A DNA stretch of 64,000 nt from the NCBI RefSeq assembly GCF_003860465.1, contig NZ_CP034183.1:1008501-1072500 (forward strand), read 5' to 3'. Made by a program: the position numbers and the translations under genes. Of the stretch, positions 42,482 through 51,936 are shown in pieces; within the stretch, counting starts at the first letter, position 1, and the number at the start of each line of letters is the position of its first letter. Under the pieces are notes generated by a model. It saw only the letters and a list, made by a program, of their open reading frames with translations, was not told the origin of the DNA and made no database searches. Origin of the DNA: Deinococcus psychrotolerans. GTDB lineage: Bacteria > Deinococcota > Deinococci > Deinococcales > Deinococcaceae.

Positions 42482-42878
42482 CGGTGGGCCTCCTGAATCA
42501 GTTCTCTGAGCTGCTCTGTGGTCAGCGGCGGTTGGGTGCGGTGCAGCATGGCGTGGCAATTGGGGCAAACCGGCATGAGGTCGGTTTCTGGATTTACGGT
42601 ATACCGTTCACCGATTTCAGAAAGAGGTTTGGAGTGGTGAACGTGGATAAAGCCGTAAGCGACGGGGCCATAAAACTCTTCCAAGTCCGAGTCACAAACG
42701 GAGCAGATGGTGCCGTGGTAAGCAATGCAAGCTTCACGGGCGGCGCGGTTTCGTTCATAGACGTTGACAGTGACTTGTCGGGTCGCGCCTTCGGGATAGG
42801 TCTTGAGTCAGAGTGGGGCGGCAATTCGCCAAACTCAGGTTCAATTTCTGGTTCGGCGGTAGACGTGCAGTCATCCAT
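42478..42878 (-). pseudogene. HNH endonuclease, frameshifted
   Basis: The C-terminal HNH frame reads YPEGATRQVTVNVYERN, CSVCDSDLEEFYG, GFIHVHHSKPLSEIG and LMPVCPNCHAMLHR, a typical HNH nuclease. Upstream, that frame meets TGA at about 42808 without a start codon. The N-terminal part reads in another frame from the ATG at 42878 (MDDCTSTAEPEIEPEFGE). A single indel near 42795-42812 would join them. It is a pseudogene, a sequencing error or a programmed shift. Its stop overlaps the leuC start. Confidence 0.6.
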
Positions 42879-43009
42879 GATGTTGCAGTATGAATGGAAC
42901 AGCCACGCGATGTCGGCTCCATGCTTCCCCAGGTTGATTCAAAAAACGGCTCTAGCCCAGTCCTCTCGCGTAAGACTTCTGGTCAGAGCCGCACCCCGTT
43001 CCTTCCCGC

Positions 43010-43927
43010 TTACGGCAGCACGTACCCCGCCGCCGTTGCCACGCCGTACCATTCTTCCCGCGTCAAGTTAATCTCGCTGGCCTTGACGCAGTCTTTGAGC
43101 CGCTGCACATTCATGGTGCCCGTCACTGGCTGCATCTTGGCCGGATGGCGCAGCAACCATCCCATCGCAATCGTCGTGTTGCTGACATTGTATTTGGCGG
43201 CGATTTCGTCAATCTTGGCATTGAGTTCGGGAAATTTGGGGTTATCCAAAAACACACCCTCAAAAAAGCCAAATTGAAATGGCGACCAGGGCTGAATGGT
43301 GATGTCGTGTAAGCGGCAGTAATCCAGAATGCCTCCGTCACGGTCAACCGCTTCAGCATTTTCCATATTCACATTCCAGCCCCGAGTAATCATGCTGGCG
43401 TTGGTGATACTGAGCTGCAATTGATTAGCAACAACCGGCTGCTTGACGAACTTTTTAAGCAACTCAATCTGACGCGGGGTCTGGTTGGACACTCCAAAAT
43501 GCCGAACTTTGCCTTCCTGTTCCAATTGGTCAAAGGCGGCGGCGACTTCTTCAGGTTCGACCAAAGCATCAGGGCGGTGAAGAAGCAAAATATCCAAGTA
43601 ATCGGTTTTGAGGCGTTTCAAAATGCCGTCTACCGAACTCAGGATGTGTTCTTTAGAAAAGTCGAACGAGTCTTTGCGAATCCCGCATTTGGATTGCAAG
43701 ATGATCTTTTCACGCACGCTGCTGCTCATCTCGATGACGTCGGCGAAAATTTCTTCGCACTTGCCGCCGCCATAAATATCGGCGTGGTCAAAAAAGGTCG
43801 CGCCCTGATCCAGCGCCGTTTGAACAAACGCTTGAGCGTCGGCGCGGTCAATGGTATCGAGCCTCATGCAGCCGACTGCCACGACAGGAACATCTAAATC
43901 CGTAGTGCCAAGTTTGATGGTTCTCAT
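43010..43927 (-). CDS. Aldo/keto reductase
   Basis: The 305-residue TIM-barrel NADPH reductase has FFDHADIYGGGKCEE (Asp and Tyr), LLLHRPDALVEPEEV (His) and GVSNQTPRQI. The start MRTIKLG at 43927 follows AGGAGG. Base composition is nearer 50% GC than the surrounding genes, and the closest pattern is with Firmicutes enzymes, so transfer is possible (inference). Confidence 0.9.
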   Translation of the reverse strand: MRTIKLGTTDLDVPVVAVGCMRLDTIDRADAQAFVQTALDQGATFFDHADIYGGGKCEEIFADVIEMSSSVREKIILQSKCGIRKDSFDFSKEHILSSVDGILKRLKTDYLDILLLHRPDALVEPEEVAAAFDQLEQEGKVRHFGVSNQTPRQIELLKKFVKQPVVANQLQLSITNASMITRGWNVNMENAEAVDRDGGILDYCRLHDITIQPWSPFQFGFFEGVFLDNPKFPELNAKIDEIAAKYNVSNTTIAMGWLLRHPAKMQPVTGTMNVQRLKDCVKASEINLTREEWYGVATAAGYVLP

Positions 43928-44042
43928 AGGTATCCTCCTGAATTCTTTTCTTGAGAAGGTCATTCAAAGTGTCAAAGCACTTTTATTCAAGCACAGCACA
44001 CCCCACCGATTACACCGCATGAATATTGGCCTAACGTCACTC

Positions 44043-45108
<1,066 letters not shown>

Positions 45109-45112
<4 letters not shown>

Positions 45113-45144
45113 GCGCGGGCCAATGAAGGACGGAGAAATTTCAT
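45109..45144 (-). CDS. Leaderless mini-ORF coupled to rsmD
   Basis: ATG at 45144 begins MKFLRPSLARA, ending in TGA that overlaps the TTG of rsmD (TTGA). TATCCT (minus strand, 45151-45156) ends 6 nt before the ATG, so the mRNA should begin there. Ribosomes that start leaderless would translate 11 codons and re-initiate at rsmD. The ORF itself need not make a functional peptide. Confidence 0.45.
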
Positions 45145-45221
45145 GAACTGAGGATACCGGAGACAACACTGCACAGCTTCAACCCGACCATCCAAGTTCA
45201 AAACTTGTCGCGGTCTGGTAA

Positions 45222-45653
45222 CTAGATCAGGCACTTGGGCCAGCGTCCCCGAACCACATCCGGCGCGACCATCTTACGGATTTCCCGCCACGCTTCCTGC
45301 TGACCGCTGTAGGAATTGAAATCTATGGATACGACTTTTCCGTGAACAGTACGGAGTTTCAGAATGAGGCCGGGTGACCTCGAAACAAACTCAATAGCGA
45401 TTCCGTCTATATCCGCCCCCTTAATTTCCCAGCTGCCGAAAAGGCTCTGTTTGGAAATTGAGTTGGACGTGATCACTATTTTTGATAGAGCAGAAACGAA
45501 AAGCCAGCATATCGAAGTAAACAAAAGTAAACATCCGAATGTGTAGTCAAAAGATGATATCTTGGGATCAGAAGTGAGGATTTCAAATAAAGAGACGATT
45601 ATGAAGAAGACGCTGAACGCAAACCACCATTTTCTCAATCGGTAAACTGTCAA
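45222..45653 (-). CDS. Membrane protein with PH-like domain, unknown function
   Basis: The 143-residue product has two TM helices (about 10-27 and 37-58) followed by a cytoplasmic beta-rich domain (SISKQSLFGSWEIKGADIDGI...). The start is a weak TTG at 45653, 3 nt after the hydrolase stop. Composition is markedly AT-richer than the rest of the window, so it is probably acquired. Function unknown. Confidence 0.5.
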   Translation of the reverse strand: MTVYRLRKWWFAFSVFFIIVSLFEILTSDPKISSFDYTFGCLLLFTSICWLFVSALSKIVITSNSISKQSLFGSWEIKGADIDGIAIEFVSRSPGLILKLRTVHGKVVSIDFNSYSGQQEAWREIRKMVAPDVVRGRWPKCLI

Positions 45654-45656
45654 ATT

Positions 45657-46688
45657 TTATTTGCCTTGCAGCCCCATGCTTTGCCAAAACCCATCCAGCG
45701 CCACTTTGACTTCCGGCAGCTTTTCAAATTGAGGCAAGCCGTTGCTCGGCACAATGCGGGTCGCGCTCACGTTGCCCTGGGTGACCCACTCCGGTAGGCG
45801 GTCAAAGTTGACGAAATTGTCTTTGTCATAAAGCACCAGTACCGGAATGCTCAGTTTGCTGTAAAGCTGCTCGTAGGCGTCTGGCGTAAACAGCCTGCCA
45901 CTGATGAAATACAGCGGGGCGTACTTGCCACCAGGCTGATCGGAGCTTTCCAAGCTGTAACGGAACAGGCCGTCGTCCACTGGCCCGACGAAACTCTGAT
46001 TGAGGAAATACAACACGCTGGGCTGGCTGCGAATGAGGGCAAACAGCGGCGTCCCGAAGGTTTTGAGGCGGTCATACAGCTTCTGGCCGCCGTCCTCATC
46101 ACGTGCCCGCTGAGTGCCGCCGCGTGCACTGCCGAGGCCCGAGGGCGAAATCAGCGCCAGCGACTTGATGCGCGGATCACTCAGCGCCGCCCGCGCCACA
46201 AATTCCGAGCCGAGCGAGAGCGACACCACGTCCACATCCTGACCGATCTTGTCGAGCAGGGCGGTAAGGGCGCGGGTCATCAGTTCGGGGGTGTACTGCA
46301 CATCTGGGCGGTCTGAACTGCCGAAACCGGGCCATTCCAGCACATAAATGGGCCGCGTGCCGACGTAAGTGTCAAACAGCGGCTTCATTTCGTAAGCGCT
46401 GGCGGCGGCGTTAATGCTGGTGGTCAGCACCAGGGGGCGGCCCGAGCCGCGCGTATCGAGATAGTAGGCGACTGCGCCGAAACCCGGCACGTCCACGAAA
46501 CGCCGCTCGGCACCGAGGGCGCTGCGGAGGCCGGAAGGTTGAACGGCTCCGAGCTGAGCTGATGCGGGCTGAGCAGACGCCACTGAGGATGAGCCCGTGT
46601 CAGCCTGCGCTCCAGCCCGGCCCAAAGTGACGCTGAGGCCGAGCGCCGCGACCGCTACCCACAGACCTAAGGTATGTTTTTTACTCAT
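45657..46688 (-). CDS. Exported alpha/beta hydrolase
   Basis: The 343-residue product has a signal peptide ([21 protein letters not shown]), then an Ala/Ser-rich linker and an alpha/beta hydrolase core ([14 protein letters not shown]). The nucleophile elbow reads SLSLGS rather than GxSxG, so activity needs proof. TAAGCT (46695-46700) ends 6 nt before the ATG. Confidence 0.75.
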   Translation of the reverse strand: MSKKHTLGLWVAVAALGLSVTLGRAGAQADTGSSSVASAQPASAQLGAVQPSGLRSALGAERRFVDVPGFGAVAYYLDTRGSGRPLVLTTSINAAASAYEMKPLFDTYVGTRPIYVLEWPGFGSSDRPDVQYTPELMTRALTALLDKIGQDVDVVSLSLGSEFVARAALSDPRIKSLALISPSGLGSARGGTQRARDEDGGQKLYDRLKTFGTPLFALIRSQPSVLYFLNQSFVGPVDDGLFRYSLESSDQPGGKYAPLYFISGRLFTPDAYEQLYSKLSIPVLVLYDKDNFVNFDRLPEWVTQGNVSATRIVPSNGLPQFEKLPEVKVALDGFWQSMGLQGK

Positions 46689-46730
46689 CTTTTTAGCTTA
46701 GCGGCTGGGGATCGGAATTGGGATAAGGCG

Positions 46731-46763
46731 GAGTTGCAACTCAGTTAAGATCGGCTTGATCTT
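46731..46763. repeat. Palindromes upstream of the hydrolase gene
   Basis: GAGTTGCAACTC (46731-46742) is a perfect 12-nt palindrome, and AAGATC/GATCTT (46747-46752 and 46758-46763) an inverted repeat. They lie between the trpD end and the hydrolase promoter. No T run follows, so they could be operators or a weak trp terminator. Confidence 0.35.
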
Positions 46764-46779
46764 GGGTGCGTGAGGCCGT

Positions 46780-47784
46780 TCACTGATGCGTATACGCCGC
46801 GTACCGCTCCAGAAGATCCCACGCTGCGCCGCTTTGCAAAATGCCCTGAGCCAACTTCACCCCGCCGCGCAAGTCTGGCGCTTTTTCGGCCAAATACAAG
46901 CCTGCTCCGGCGTTCAGCGCCACCACATCCCGCTGCGCTGCTGTGCCGCCGCCTAACAAAATGGCGCGGGTGAAGGCGGCGTTTTCATGGGCGTCGCCGC
47001 CGACCAGAGCGCTGAGCGGGTACGTGTCCAAATCCACATCTGCCGGATATAGCACCGAGTCGGTGACCTCGCCCGCCCGCAGTTCGCTGACCTGAGTGGG
47101 GCCGCAAACGGTGAGTTCGTCCAGGCCTTCGCCCGACACCACCAGCGCCGCTTTGCTGCCCAGCAGCCGCAGCACCTCAGCCAGCGTGCGGGTCAGTTTG
47201 GGGCTGTAGACGCCCACCACTTGATGGGTCGCCCCGGCAGGATTGCTGATCGGCCCCAGCACATTAAAAGCGGTGCGCGAAGCCAGCTCAGTGCGAACCG
47301 GCGCGGCGTGGCGCAGGGCCGGGTGGTAATTGCGGGCAAACATAAAGCCCACGCCCAACTCGTCGATGGCCTGTGCCGAGCGCTGAGGCGGCGCGTCTAA
47401 GTTGACGCCCAGAGCTTCCAGCACGTCCGCACTTCCGGCGCGGGCACTGGCGGCCCGGTTGCCGTGCTTGGCAACCGGCACGCCGCCCGCCGCGATCACA
47501 AAAGCGGCCGTCGTGGAGATGTTGAAGGTGTTGGCTCCGTCGCCGCCCGTGCCGGCTGTGTCTAACAAAATCGGATGCGCCGTCACCGGAACCCGCACCG
47601 CGTGCCGCCGCATCGATTGAGCAAATCCTGCTATTTCTTCGGGCGTTTCGCCACGTACCCGCAGGGCCGAGAGCGCGGCAGCGAGGCGGGTGGCGCTGAT
47701 ATCGCCGCTCATCACCTCGTCCATAAAAGCGGCGGCCTCGATCTGGCTGAGCCGCTCGCCGTTCATCAAGCGGGCGTGAATCAT
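46780..47784 (-). CDS. trpD: Anthranilate phosphoribosyltransferase
   Basis: TrpD transfers phosphoribose from PRPP to anthranilate. The 334-residue product has GTGGDG (78-83), [18 protein letters not shown] and KHG. It is the last gene of the trp operon and overlaps trpG by 4 nt (ATGA). Confidence 0.95.
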   Translation of the reverse strand: MIHARLMNGERLSQIEAAAFMDEVMSGDISATRLAAALSALRVRGETPEEIAGFAQSMRRHAVRVPVTAHPILLDTAGTGGDGANTFNISTTAAFVIAAGGVPVAKHGNRAASARAGSADVLEALGVNLDAPPQRSAQAIDELGVGFMFARNYHPALRHAAPVRTELASRTAFNVLGPISNPAGATHQVVGVYSPKLTRTLAEVLRLLGSKAALVVSGEGLDELTVCGPTQVSELRAGEVTDSVLYPADVDLDTYPLSALVGGDAHENAAFTRAILLGGGTAAQRDVVALNAGAGLYLAEKAPDLRGGVKLAQGILQSGAAWDLLERYAAYTHQ

Positions 47785-48416
47785 GCCGGAGCCTGCGCTT
47801 GGTGCCGCCTGACTTCGGCCAAAAAGTTACGGATCATCACTTTGCCATCTTCGGTGGCAATGCTTTCGGGGTGAAACTGCACGCCGAACACCGGATAGTC
47901 GCGGTGTCGCAGGGCCATCAGAGCGCGGTATTCGCCGCTGGGGGTCTGATCGGTCGTCCAAGCGGTGGGCAGCAACTCGGGCGGCAAGTCTTCCACCACC
48001 AAGCTGTGATAGCGCGTCACGGTGACCTCCTCGCCGAGGCCCACGAACAAGGTCTGGCCGTCGTGCCTCACGCGGCTGGTTTTGCCGTGAACCGGAATCG
48101 GAGCGCGTTTGATGGTGGCCCCGAACGCCTCACCGATGCTCTGGTGGCCCAGGCACACGCCCAGCAGCGGGTACTTGGACGCGAAGGCCCGCACCACCTC
48201 CACGCTCAGTCCAGCTTCAAGCGGCGTGCAGGGGCCGGGTGAAATTACGATGGCGTCGGGGTTAAGCGCTTCGACTTCTTGCAAAGTGAACGCGTCATTG
48301 CGCCAAACCGTAAGCTCACAGCCCAGTTCACCGAAGTACTGAACCAGATTGAAGGTGAACGAGTCGTAGTTGTCAATGATAAGGATGCGGGGAGCGGGTG
48401 TTGAAGCGTCGTTCAT
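47781..48416 (-). CDS. trpG: Anthranilate synthase glutamine amidotransferase subunit
   Basis: The 211-residue class I amidotransferase has [14 protein letters not shown] (nucleophile Cys) and [13 protein letters not shown] (His and Glu). It provides ammonia to TrpE. Overlaps flanking genes by 4 nt on both sides. Confidence 0.94.
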   Translation of the reverse strand: MNDASTPAPRILIIDNYDSFTFNLVQYFGELGCELTVWRNDAFTLQEVEALNPDAIVISPGPCTPLEAGLSVEVVRAFASKYPLLGVCLGHQSIGEAFGATIKRAPIPVHGKTSRVRHDGQTLFVGLGEEVTVTRYHSLVVEDLPPELLPTAWTTDQTPSGEYRALMALRHRDYPVFGVQFHPESIATEDGKVMIRNFLAEVRRHQAQAPA

Positions 48417-48802
48417 TTCGTGACCTCATAAGACAGTTGAAGTTCGTCGCCGATCTTTCCGCGAATCCCCCAATGGGCGCGGGGCGTTTCAAAGAGCGTG
48501 ATTTCCAGATCATTCTGGTGCATTCCGGCGCTGGCGGGCACCTTCTGTTGCAAGGCCCGCAGAAAAGACCGAATCGTTTCGGCCCGGCGGCCTTCAAACA
48601 TGGAAATTTCCAGAATGGTATAGGCAGCGCTGCGGTCAGGCGGATAAATAAAGTCCACGTCTTGCAAGGAAAAAAAGCGGTGGAAACGTTTGTCTTCGGG
48701 CAATCCCAATGTTTGCACCGCCGCCGCGTGAATGGCGTCCGAAAGGGCCTGACGGTACAGCGCGAGGTGCGCGGCGCGGGCGTAGATCTTGACCTGGGCC
48801 AT
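48413..48802 (-). CDS. Tautomerase-like protein in the trp operon
   Basis: The 129-residue product begins MAQVKIYAR and contains [15 protein letters not shown], resembling the 4-oxalocrotonate tautomerase superfamily, though without the usual N-terminal proline (residue 2 is Ala). Its stop overlaps trpG and it begins next to the GNAT gene, so it is cotranscribed with trp genes. Role in Trp synthesis is not known. Confidence 0.6.
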   Translation of the reverse strand: MAQVKIYARAAHLALYRQALSDAIHAAAVQTLGLPEDKRFHRFFSLQDVDFIYPPDRSAAYTILEISMFEGRRAETIRSFLRALQQKVPASAGMHQNDLEITLFETPRAHWGIRGKIGDELQLSYEVTK

Positions 48803-49258
48803 CTAAACCACAACTCCCGTTTTGGTCAGTTCAACCAGACTGATCGGCCCCGAGGCAAACTGGCCGCCCCGAACATAGCCGAGCGATTCGTAAAGCCTCA
48901 GGTTACTCAAGCTGCGCTCGCCCGTAAACAGTCTGAAGGTCTGAACGCCCAGCGCCAACTCCATTTCTTGAACGAGTCTGCGCCCCAGCCCTCGCCCGCG
49001 CCACTCCGGACGCACCATCAGCCGCCCGATCTCTCCGCACTCACTCACCATCTGCCCGCGCACCGAGCCGATCAATTTGCCATCCTCCTCAGCGATAAGC
49101 GTTTCGAACTGGGAGAACTCGCTTTCCAATTCCGGCAAGGTCTGGCGCATCGGCGAGATGACCGTTTCGGGATACAGTTCCGCTTCACTTTGGAAGGCCA
49201 GATGCTGCAAGGCAAATAACGCAGGCAAGTCGTCAACAGTCGCTGTCCGAATCATCAC
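48803..49258 (-). CDS. GNAT N-acetyltransferase in the trp operon
   Basis: The 151-residue acetyltransferase has the acetyl-CoA loop RPEWRGRGLGRRLVQEME and a C-terminal LYESLGYVRG. Its start overlaps the trpE stop. Substrate unknown. Confidence 0.88.
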   Translation of the reverse strand: MMIRTATVDDLPALFALQHLAFQSEAELYPETVISPMRQTLPELESEFSQFETLIAEEDGKLIGSVRGQMVSECGEIGRLMVRPEWRGRGLGRRLVQEMELALGVQTFRLFTGERSLSNLRLYESLGYVRGGQFASGPISLVELTKTGVVV

Positions 49259-50709
49259 AGGCCCGCCGCTGCCCGCTCCGCCGCCCGCATCAGCGCCGCC
49301 GCTTTGTTGCGCGTTTCCTCTTGCTCGGTGGGCGGGTGCGAGTCGGCCACGATGCCCGCTCCAGCTTGAATGTGGAGCTTGCCGCCGGTAATCACCATGG
49401 TGCGCAGGGTCAGGGCCATGTCCAAGCTGCCGTCGAAGGCGATGTAGCCGAACGCGCCGCCGTAAGGCCCGCGCCGCACCGTTTCCACTTCATCGATGAT
49501 TTCCATGGCCCGAATTTTGGGCGCTCCCGAGACGGTTCCCATCGGCAGGGCGCTGGCCAGCGCGTGCAGCGGGGTTTGCCCTGCCCGCAATTTGCCGCGC
49601 ACCCCACTGACGATGTGCATCACGTGGCTGTAGCGCTCAACCGAGAAGGCGTCTTCCACCGTGACGCTGCCGTATTCGGCCACCCGGCCAATGTCGTTGC
49701 GGCCCAAGTCCACCAGCATCAGATGTTCGGCGCGTTCTTTTTCGTCCGCGAGCAGCTCGGCGGCCAGCGCTTCGTCTTCAGCGGACGTTTTGCCGCGTGG
49801 CCGTGTTCCGGCAATCGGGCGGGTGACGATGCTGACGCCGTCGCTTCTCAGCAAACTCTCGGGGCTGCTGGCCACCAAAGTCACTTCGCCCAGATTGAGA
49901 AACCCCAGATACGGACTGGGATTGATGCCGCGCAGGGCACGGTAGAGCGCGAACGGCTCCACCGTCAGCTCCGCCGAAAAGCGCTGCGACGGCACCACTT
50001 GAAAAACGTCTCCAGCGTGAATGTATTCGATGCACTTTTTTACCGCTTGTTCGTACTCGCGGGGCGTCATGTTGCTCTTGAAGGTCATCGGCTCAGCTTT
50101 CTCGCGTCCGGGTACGGCGGGCAGCGGGCCGCGCAAATCGGCTTCCAACTGTTCGACGATCCGCCGCGCCTGCGCCTGATCTTGCGAAATGGCTACCGCG
50201 TAAAGGCGGTGACGCAAGTGATCAAAAATCACCAAGCCTTCCGGCACGATAAACAGCGCGTCGGGCACGTTGAGTTCATCGGGGTTGTGGTCGGGCAACT
50301 GCTCGTAGACCCGGATCAGGTCGTAGGAAGCGTACCCCACCGCGCCACCAAAAAAGGGCGGCAGGCCACTGAACTTCTCGGCAGGCAAGTGAATCGGCCT
50401 GATGACGCGGCTGTAAAGCAAGTCCAGCGGATCAGCAGTTTCAAACGTTTCAGCGTCCGAACCTTCAGCCAAAATTCCGCTGAGGGTGGCTTGCTTGCCC
50501 CTCAAGGTAAAGCGCCCGATTTCGCCCACGCCGATAAACGAATAGCGGGCCTGACGCTCGCCGCCTTCCACACTTTCCAGGAGAAAACTCAGTTTCTTCG
50601 CGCCGCCGGTCACTTTCAGGTAAGCGCTGACCGGCGTATCGAGGTCGGCATTGAGCTCGCGTACTTCGGTGAAGGGTTGAGTGACAGGTGTTTGGGTGGT
50701 TGAGGTCAT
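49255..50709 (-). CDS. trpE: Anthranilate synthase component I
   Basis: TrpE converts chorismate to anthranilate with TrpG-supplied ammonia. The 484-residue product shows the chorismate-binding region: SPYLGFLNLGEVTLVASSPE, RPIAGTRPRGKT, LVDLGRNDIGRV and GAGIVADSHP. PabB would be the alternative, but the trpL leader and trpGD neighbours settle it. AAGGAA lies about 5 nt before the ATG. Confidence 0.95.
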   Translation of the reverse strand: MTSTTQTPVTQPFTEVRELNADLDTPVSAYLKVTGGAKKLSFLLESVEGGERQARYSFIGVGEIGRFTLRGKQATLSGILAEGSDAETFETADPLDLLYSRVIRPIHLPAEKFSGLPPFFGGAVGYASYDLIRVYEQLPDHNPDELNVPDALFIVPEGLVIFDHLRHRLYAVAISQDQAQARRIVEQLEADLRGPLPAVPGREKAEPMTFKSNMTPREYEQAVKKCIEYIHAGDVFQVVPSQRFSAELTVEPFALYRALRGINPSPYLGFLNLGEVTLVASSPESLLRSDGVSIVTRPIAGTRPRGKTSAEDEALAAELLADEKERAEHLMLVDLGRNDIGRVAEYGSVTVEDAFSVERYSHVMHIVSGVRGKLRAGQTPLHALASALPMGTVSGAPKIRAMEIIDEVETVRRGPYGGAFGYIAFDGSLDMALTLRTMVITGGKLHIQAGAGIVADSHPPTEQEETRNKAAALMRAAERAAAGL

Positions 50710-50748
50710 ACAAGTTCCTTATGGAGCTGAAGTCGAGCAGCGAAACCA

Positions 50749-50788
50749 CAAAAAACCGCGCCCCGAACGATGACGTTCTTGGGCGCGG
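50749..50788 (-). terminator. trp attenuator terminator
   Basis: On the minus strand CCGCGCCC (50788-50781) pairs with GGGCGCGG (50763-50756), with an inner GAACG/CGTTC stem, followed by T6. It lies between the trp leader peptide and trpE. It can be replaced by an antiterminator (see leader entry). Confidence 0.88.
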
Positions 50789-50819
50789 CGCTGAAATCAA
50801 ATCTGAAAGCAGCCGAACA

Positions 50820-50873
50820 TCACCCAAGGAACTTGGGCCACCACCAGGCTACGTTGGTCAGTACGCGAATCAC
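50820..50873 (-). CDS. trpL: trp operon leader peptide (three consecutive Trp codons)
   Basis: GTG at 50873 starts the 17-residue peptide VIRVLTNVAWWWPKFLG (initiator read as Met). Trp codons are 10-12. CCCAAG (50837-50832) right after them pairs with CTTGGG (50828-50823) just before the stop; that CTTGGG can instead pair with a second CCCAAG (50783-50778) in the terminator's first arm. This is the classical 1:2, 2:3, 3:4 design: stalled ribosome at Trp gives read-through, completion gives termination. TATGCT ends 6 nt before the GTG, so the leader is leaderless. Confidence 0.9.
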   Translation of the reverse strand: MIRVLTNVAWWWPKFLG

Positions 50874-50879
50874 GCTGCT

Positions 50880-50908
50880 AGCATAGTCGCCAGCGGGCCG
50901 AAGGTAAA
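50880..50908 (-). promoter_or_regulatory. trp operon promoter
   Basis: On the minus strand TTTACC (50908-50903), 17 nt, TATGCT (50885-50880), then 6 nt to the GTG of trpL. Confidence 0.75.
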
Positions 50909-50994
50909 GGCCTGTGCAGCTTCCCCCGTGTGCCAGAGAACTATCCACTCGCCGCTCCAATTCTGATTCGGGTTCCTTTGTACAGTATGGCCTG

Positions 50995-51936
50995 ATGCCT
51001 TCTGCCCCAATCCGCGACGAACCCACCAGCGCTCTGACCGAATCCACCCTGCTCCTCCTTGAGCGCTTGACGGCGGAGCGCAAAGTCAGGGCGGTGGCCG
51101 AGGTCATGAGCAGCGCCCCCACGTGGGCAGGCAGCCGCCCGGCGCTGTTGGTGTTTGAGCGCGGCCTGAGCGACGCCAAGCAAACGACACAAAACGGCGT
51201 GCAGCTCTGGCAGTTTCCGTACGAAAAGCTGGAAGACTGGGCCGATCTGTACCGGGCTGAGGCTCCGCTGGAGTGGCTGGCAAACGGTAAGGCCGTGTAT
51301 GACCCCAGTGGAAATCTCGCCAAGTTGGGCCGCCAACTCCGGCAAGCGTCCGCGCCGCAACTGAGCGCAGCCAGAACCGCCCTCCTTGATCAAGCCGCCG
51401 CCGAACTCAGCGCCGCTGGCGAGTGGCTCAGGCGCGGCAGCGGCATTGCCGGGCAACTCTTGGCGCTCACCGAAACCCGCCGAATCGCCACTCGCCGCCT
51501 TTATCCGGCGCTGCTGACACACCTGCACCTCTGGCCCGCCAGTTGGCCGGACGGCGGCGTGCGGTTGCCGCACCACTGGCGGGCGCAGGCGGGGCTGGCC
51601 TTTCCCAGAGCGGTCTATCATTTAGACCAGCTCTACGGCTTTGGCGGCGCAGACGAAGCCCGCCGCGTGCTGCTGGCCACACGCGGCCTGAACTTGGTGC
51701 AAACCGAAAAACGTGCCAAACTCGCCCAGCAAGCCGGTTATTTTGACGGCGCAGTGCGCTTTGTGCGCGACGAAGCCGCCCTGCTGTGGCGAAGCGACTT
51801 GGAGCGCTGGAACCACCTCAGCAGCGCCCGGCAGGCCAAACTCAGCACCGTGCTGGGCGCGGGCCTGAGTCCTTTGGGGCCGGTGGCTTTGGAGATAGGC
51901 CGCGAACTGATCGAGGACGTGCGGGCGGGACGTTAA
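50995..51936 (+). CDS. Hypothetical protein of nucleotidyltransferase-like context
   Basis: The 313-residue product has no motif I recognise with confidence; it is helical and rich in Leu, Ala and Arg. The start is chosen as MPSAPIRDEP, 8 nt after TACAGT (50981-50986). It is divergent from the trp operon and its stop overlaps the stop end of the convergent LysM gene by 4 nt. Confidence 0.6.
   Translation: MPSAPIRDEPTSALTESTLLLLERLTAERKVRAVAEVMSSAPTWAGSRPALLVFERGLSDAKQTTQNGVQLWQFPYEKLEDWADLYRAEAPLEWLANGKAVYDPSGNLAKLGRQLRQASAPQLSAARTALLDQAAAELSAAGEWLRRGSGIAGQLLALTETRRIATRRLYPALLTHLHLWPASWPDGGVRLPHHWRAQAGLAFPRAVYHLDQLYGFGGADEARRVLLATRGLNLVQTEKRAKLAQQAGYFDGAVRFVRDEAALLWRSDLERWNHLSSARQAKLSTVLGAGLSPLGPVALEIGRELIEDVRAGR

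Noticed and set aside
42482..42568. N-terminal extension of the leuC-like protein
   Set aside because: It lies within the HNH gene, and AGGAGG plus ATGA overlap support 42481.
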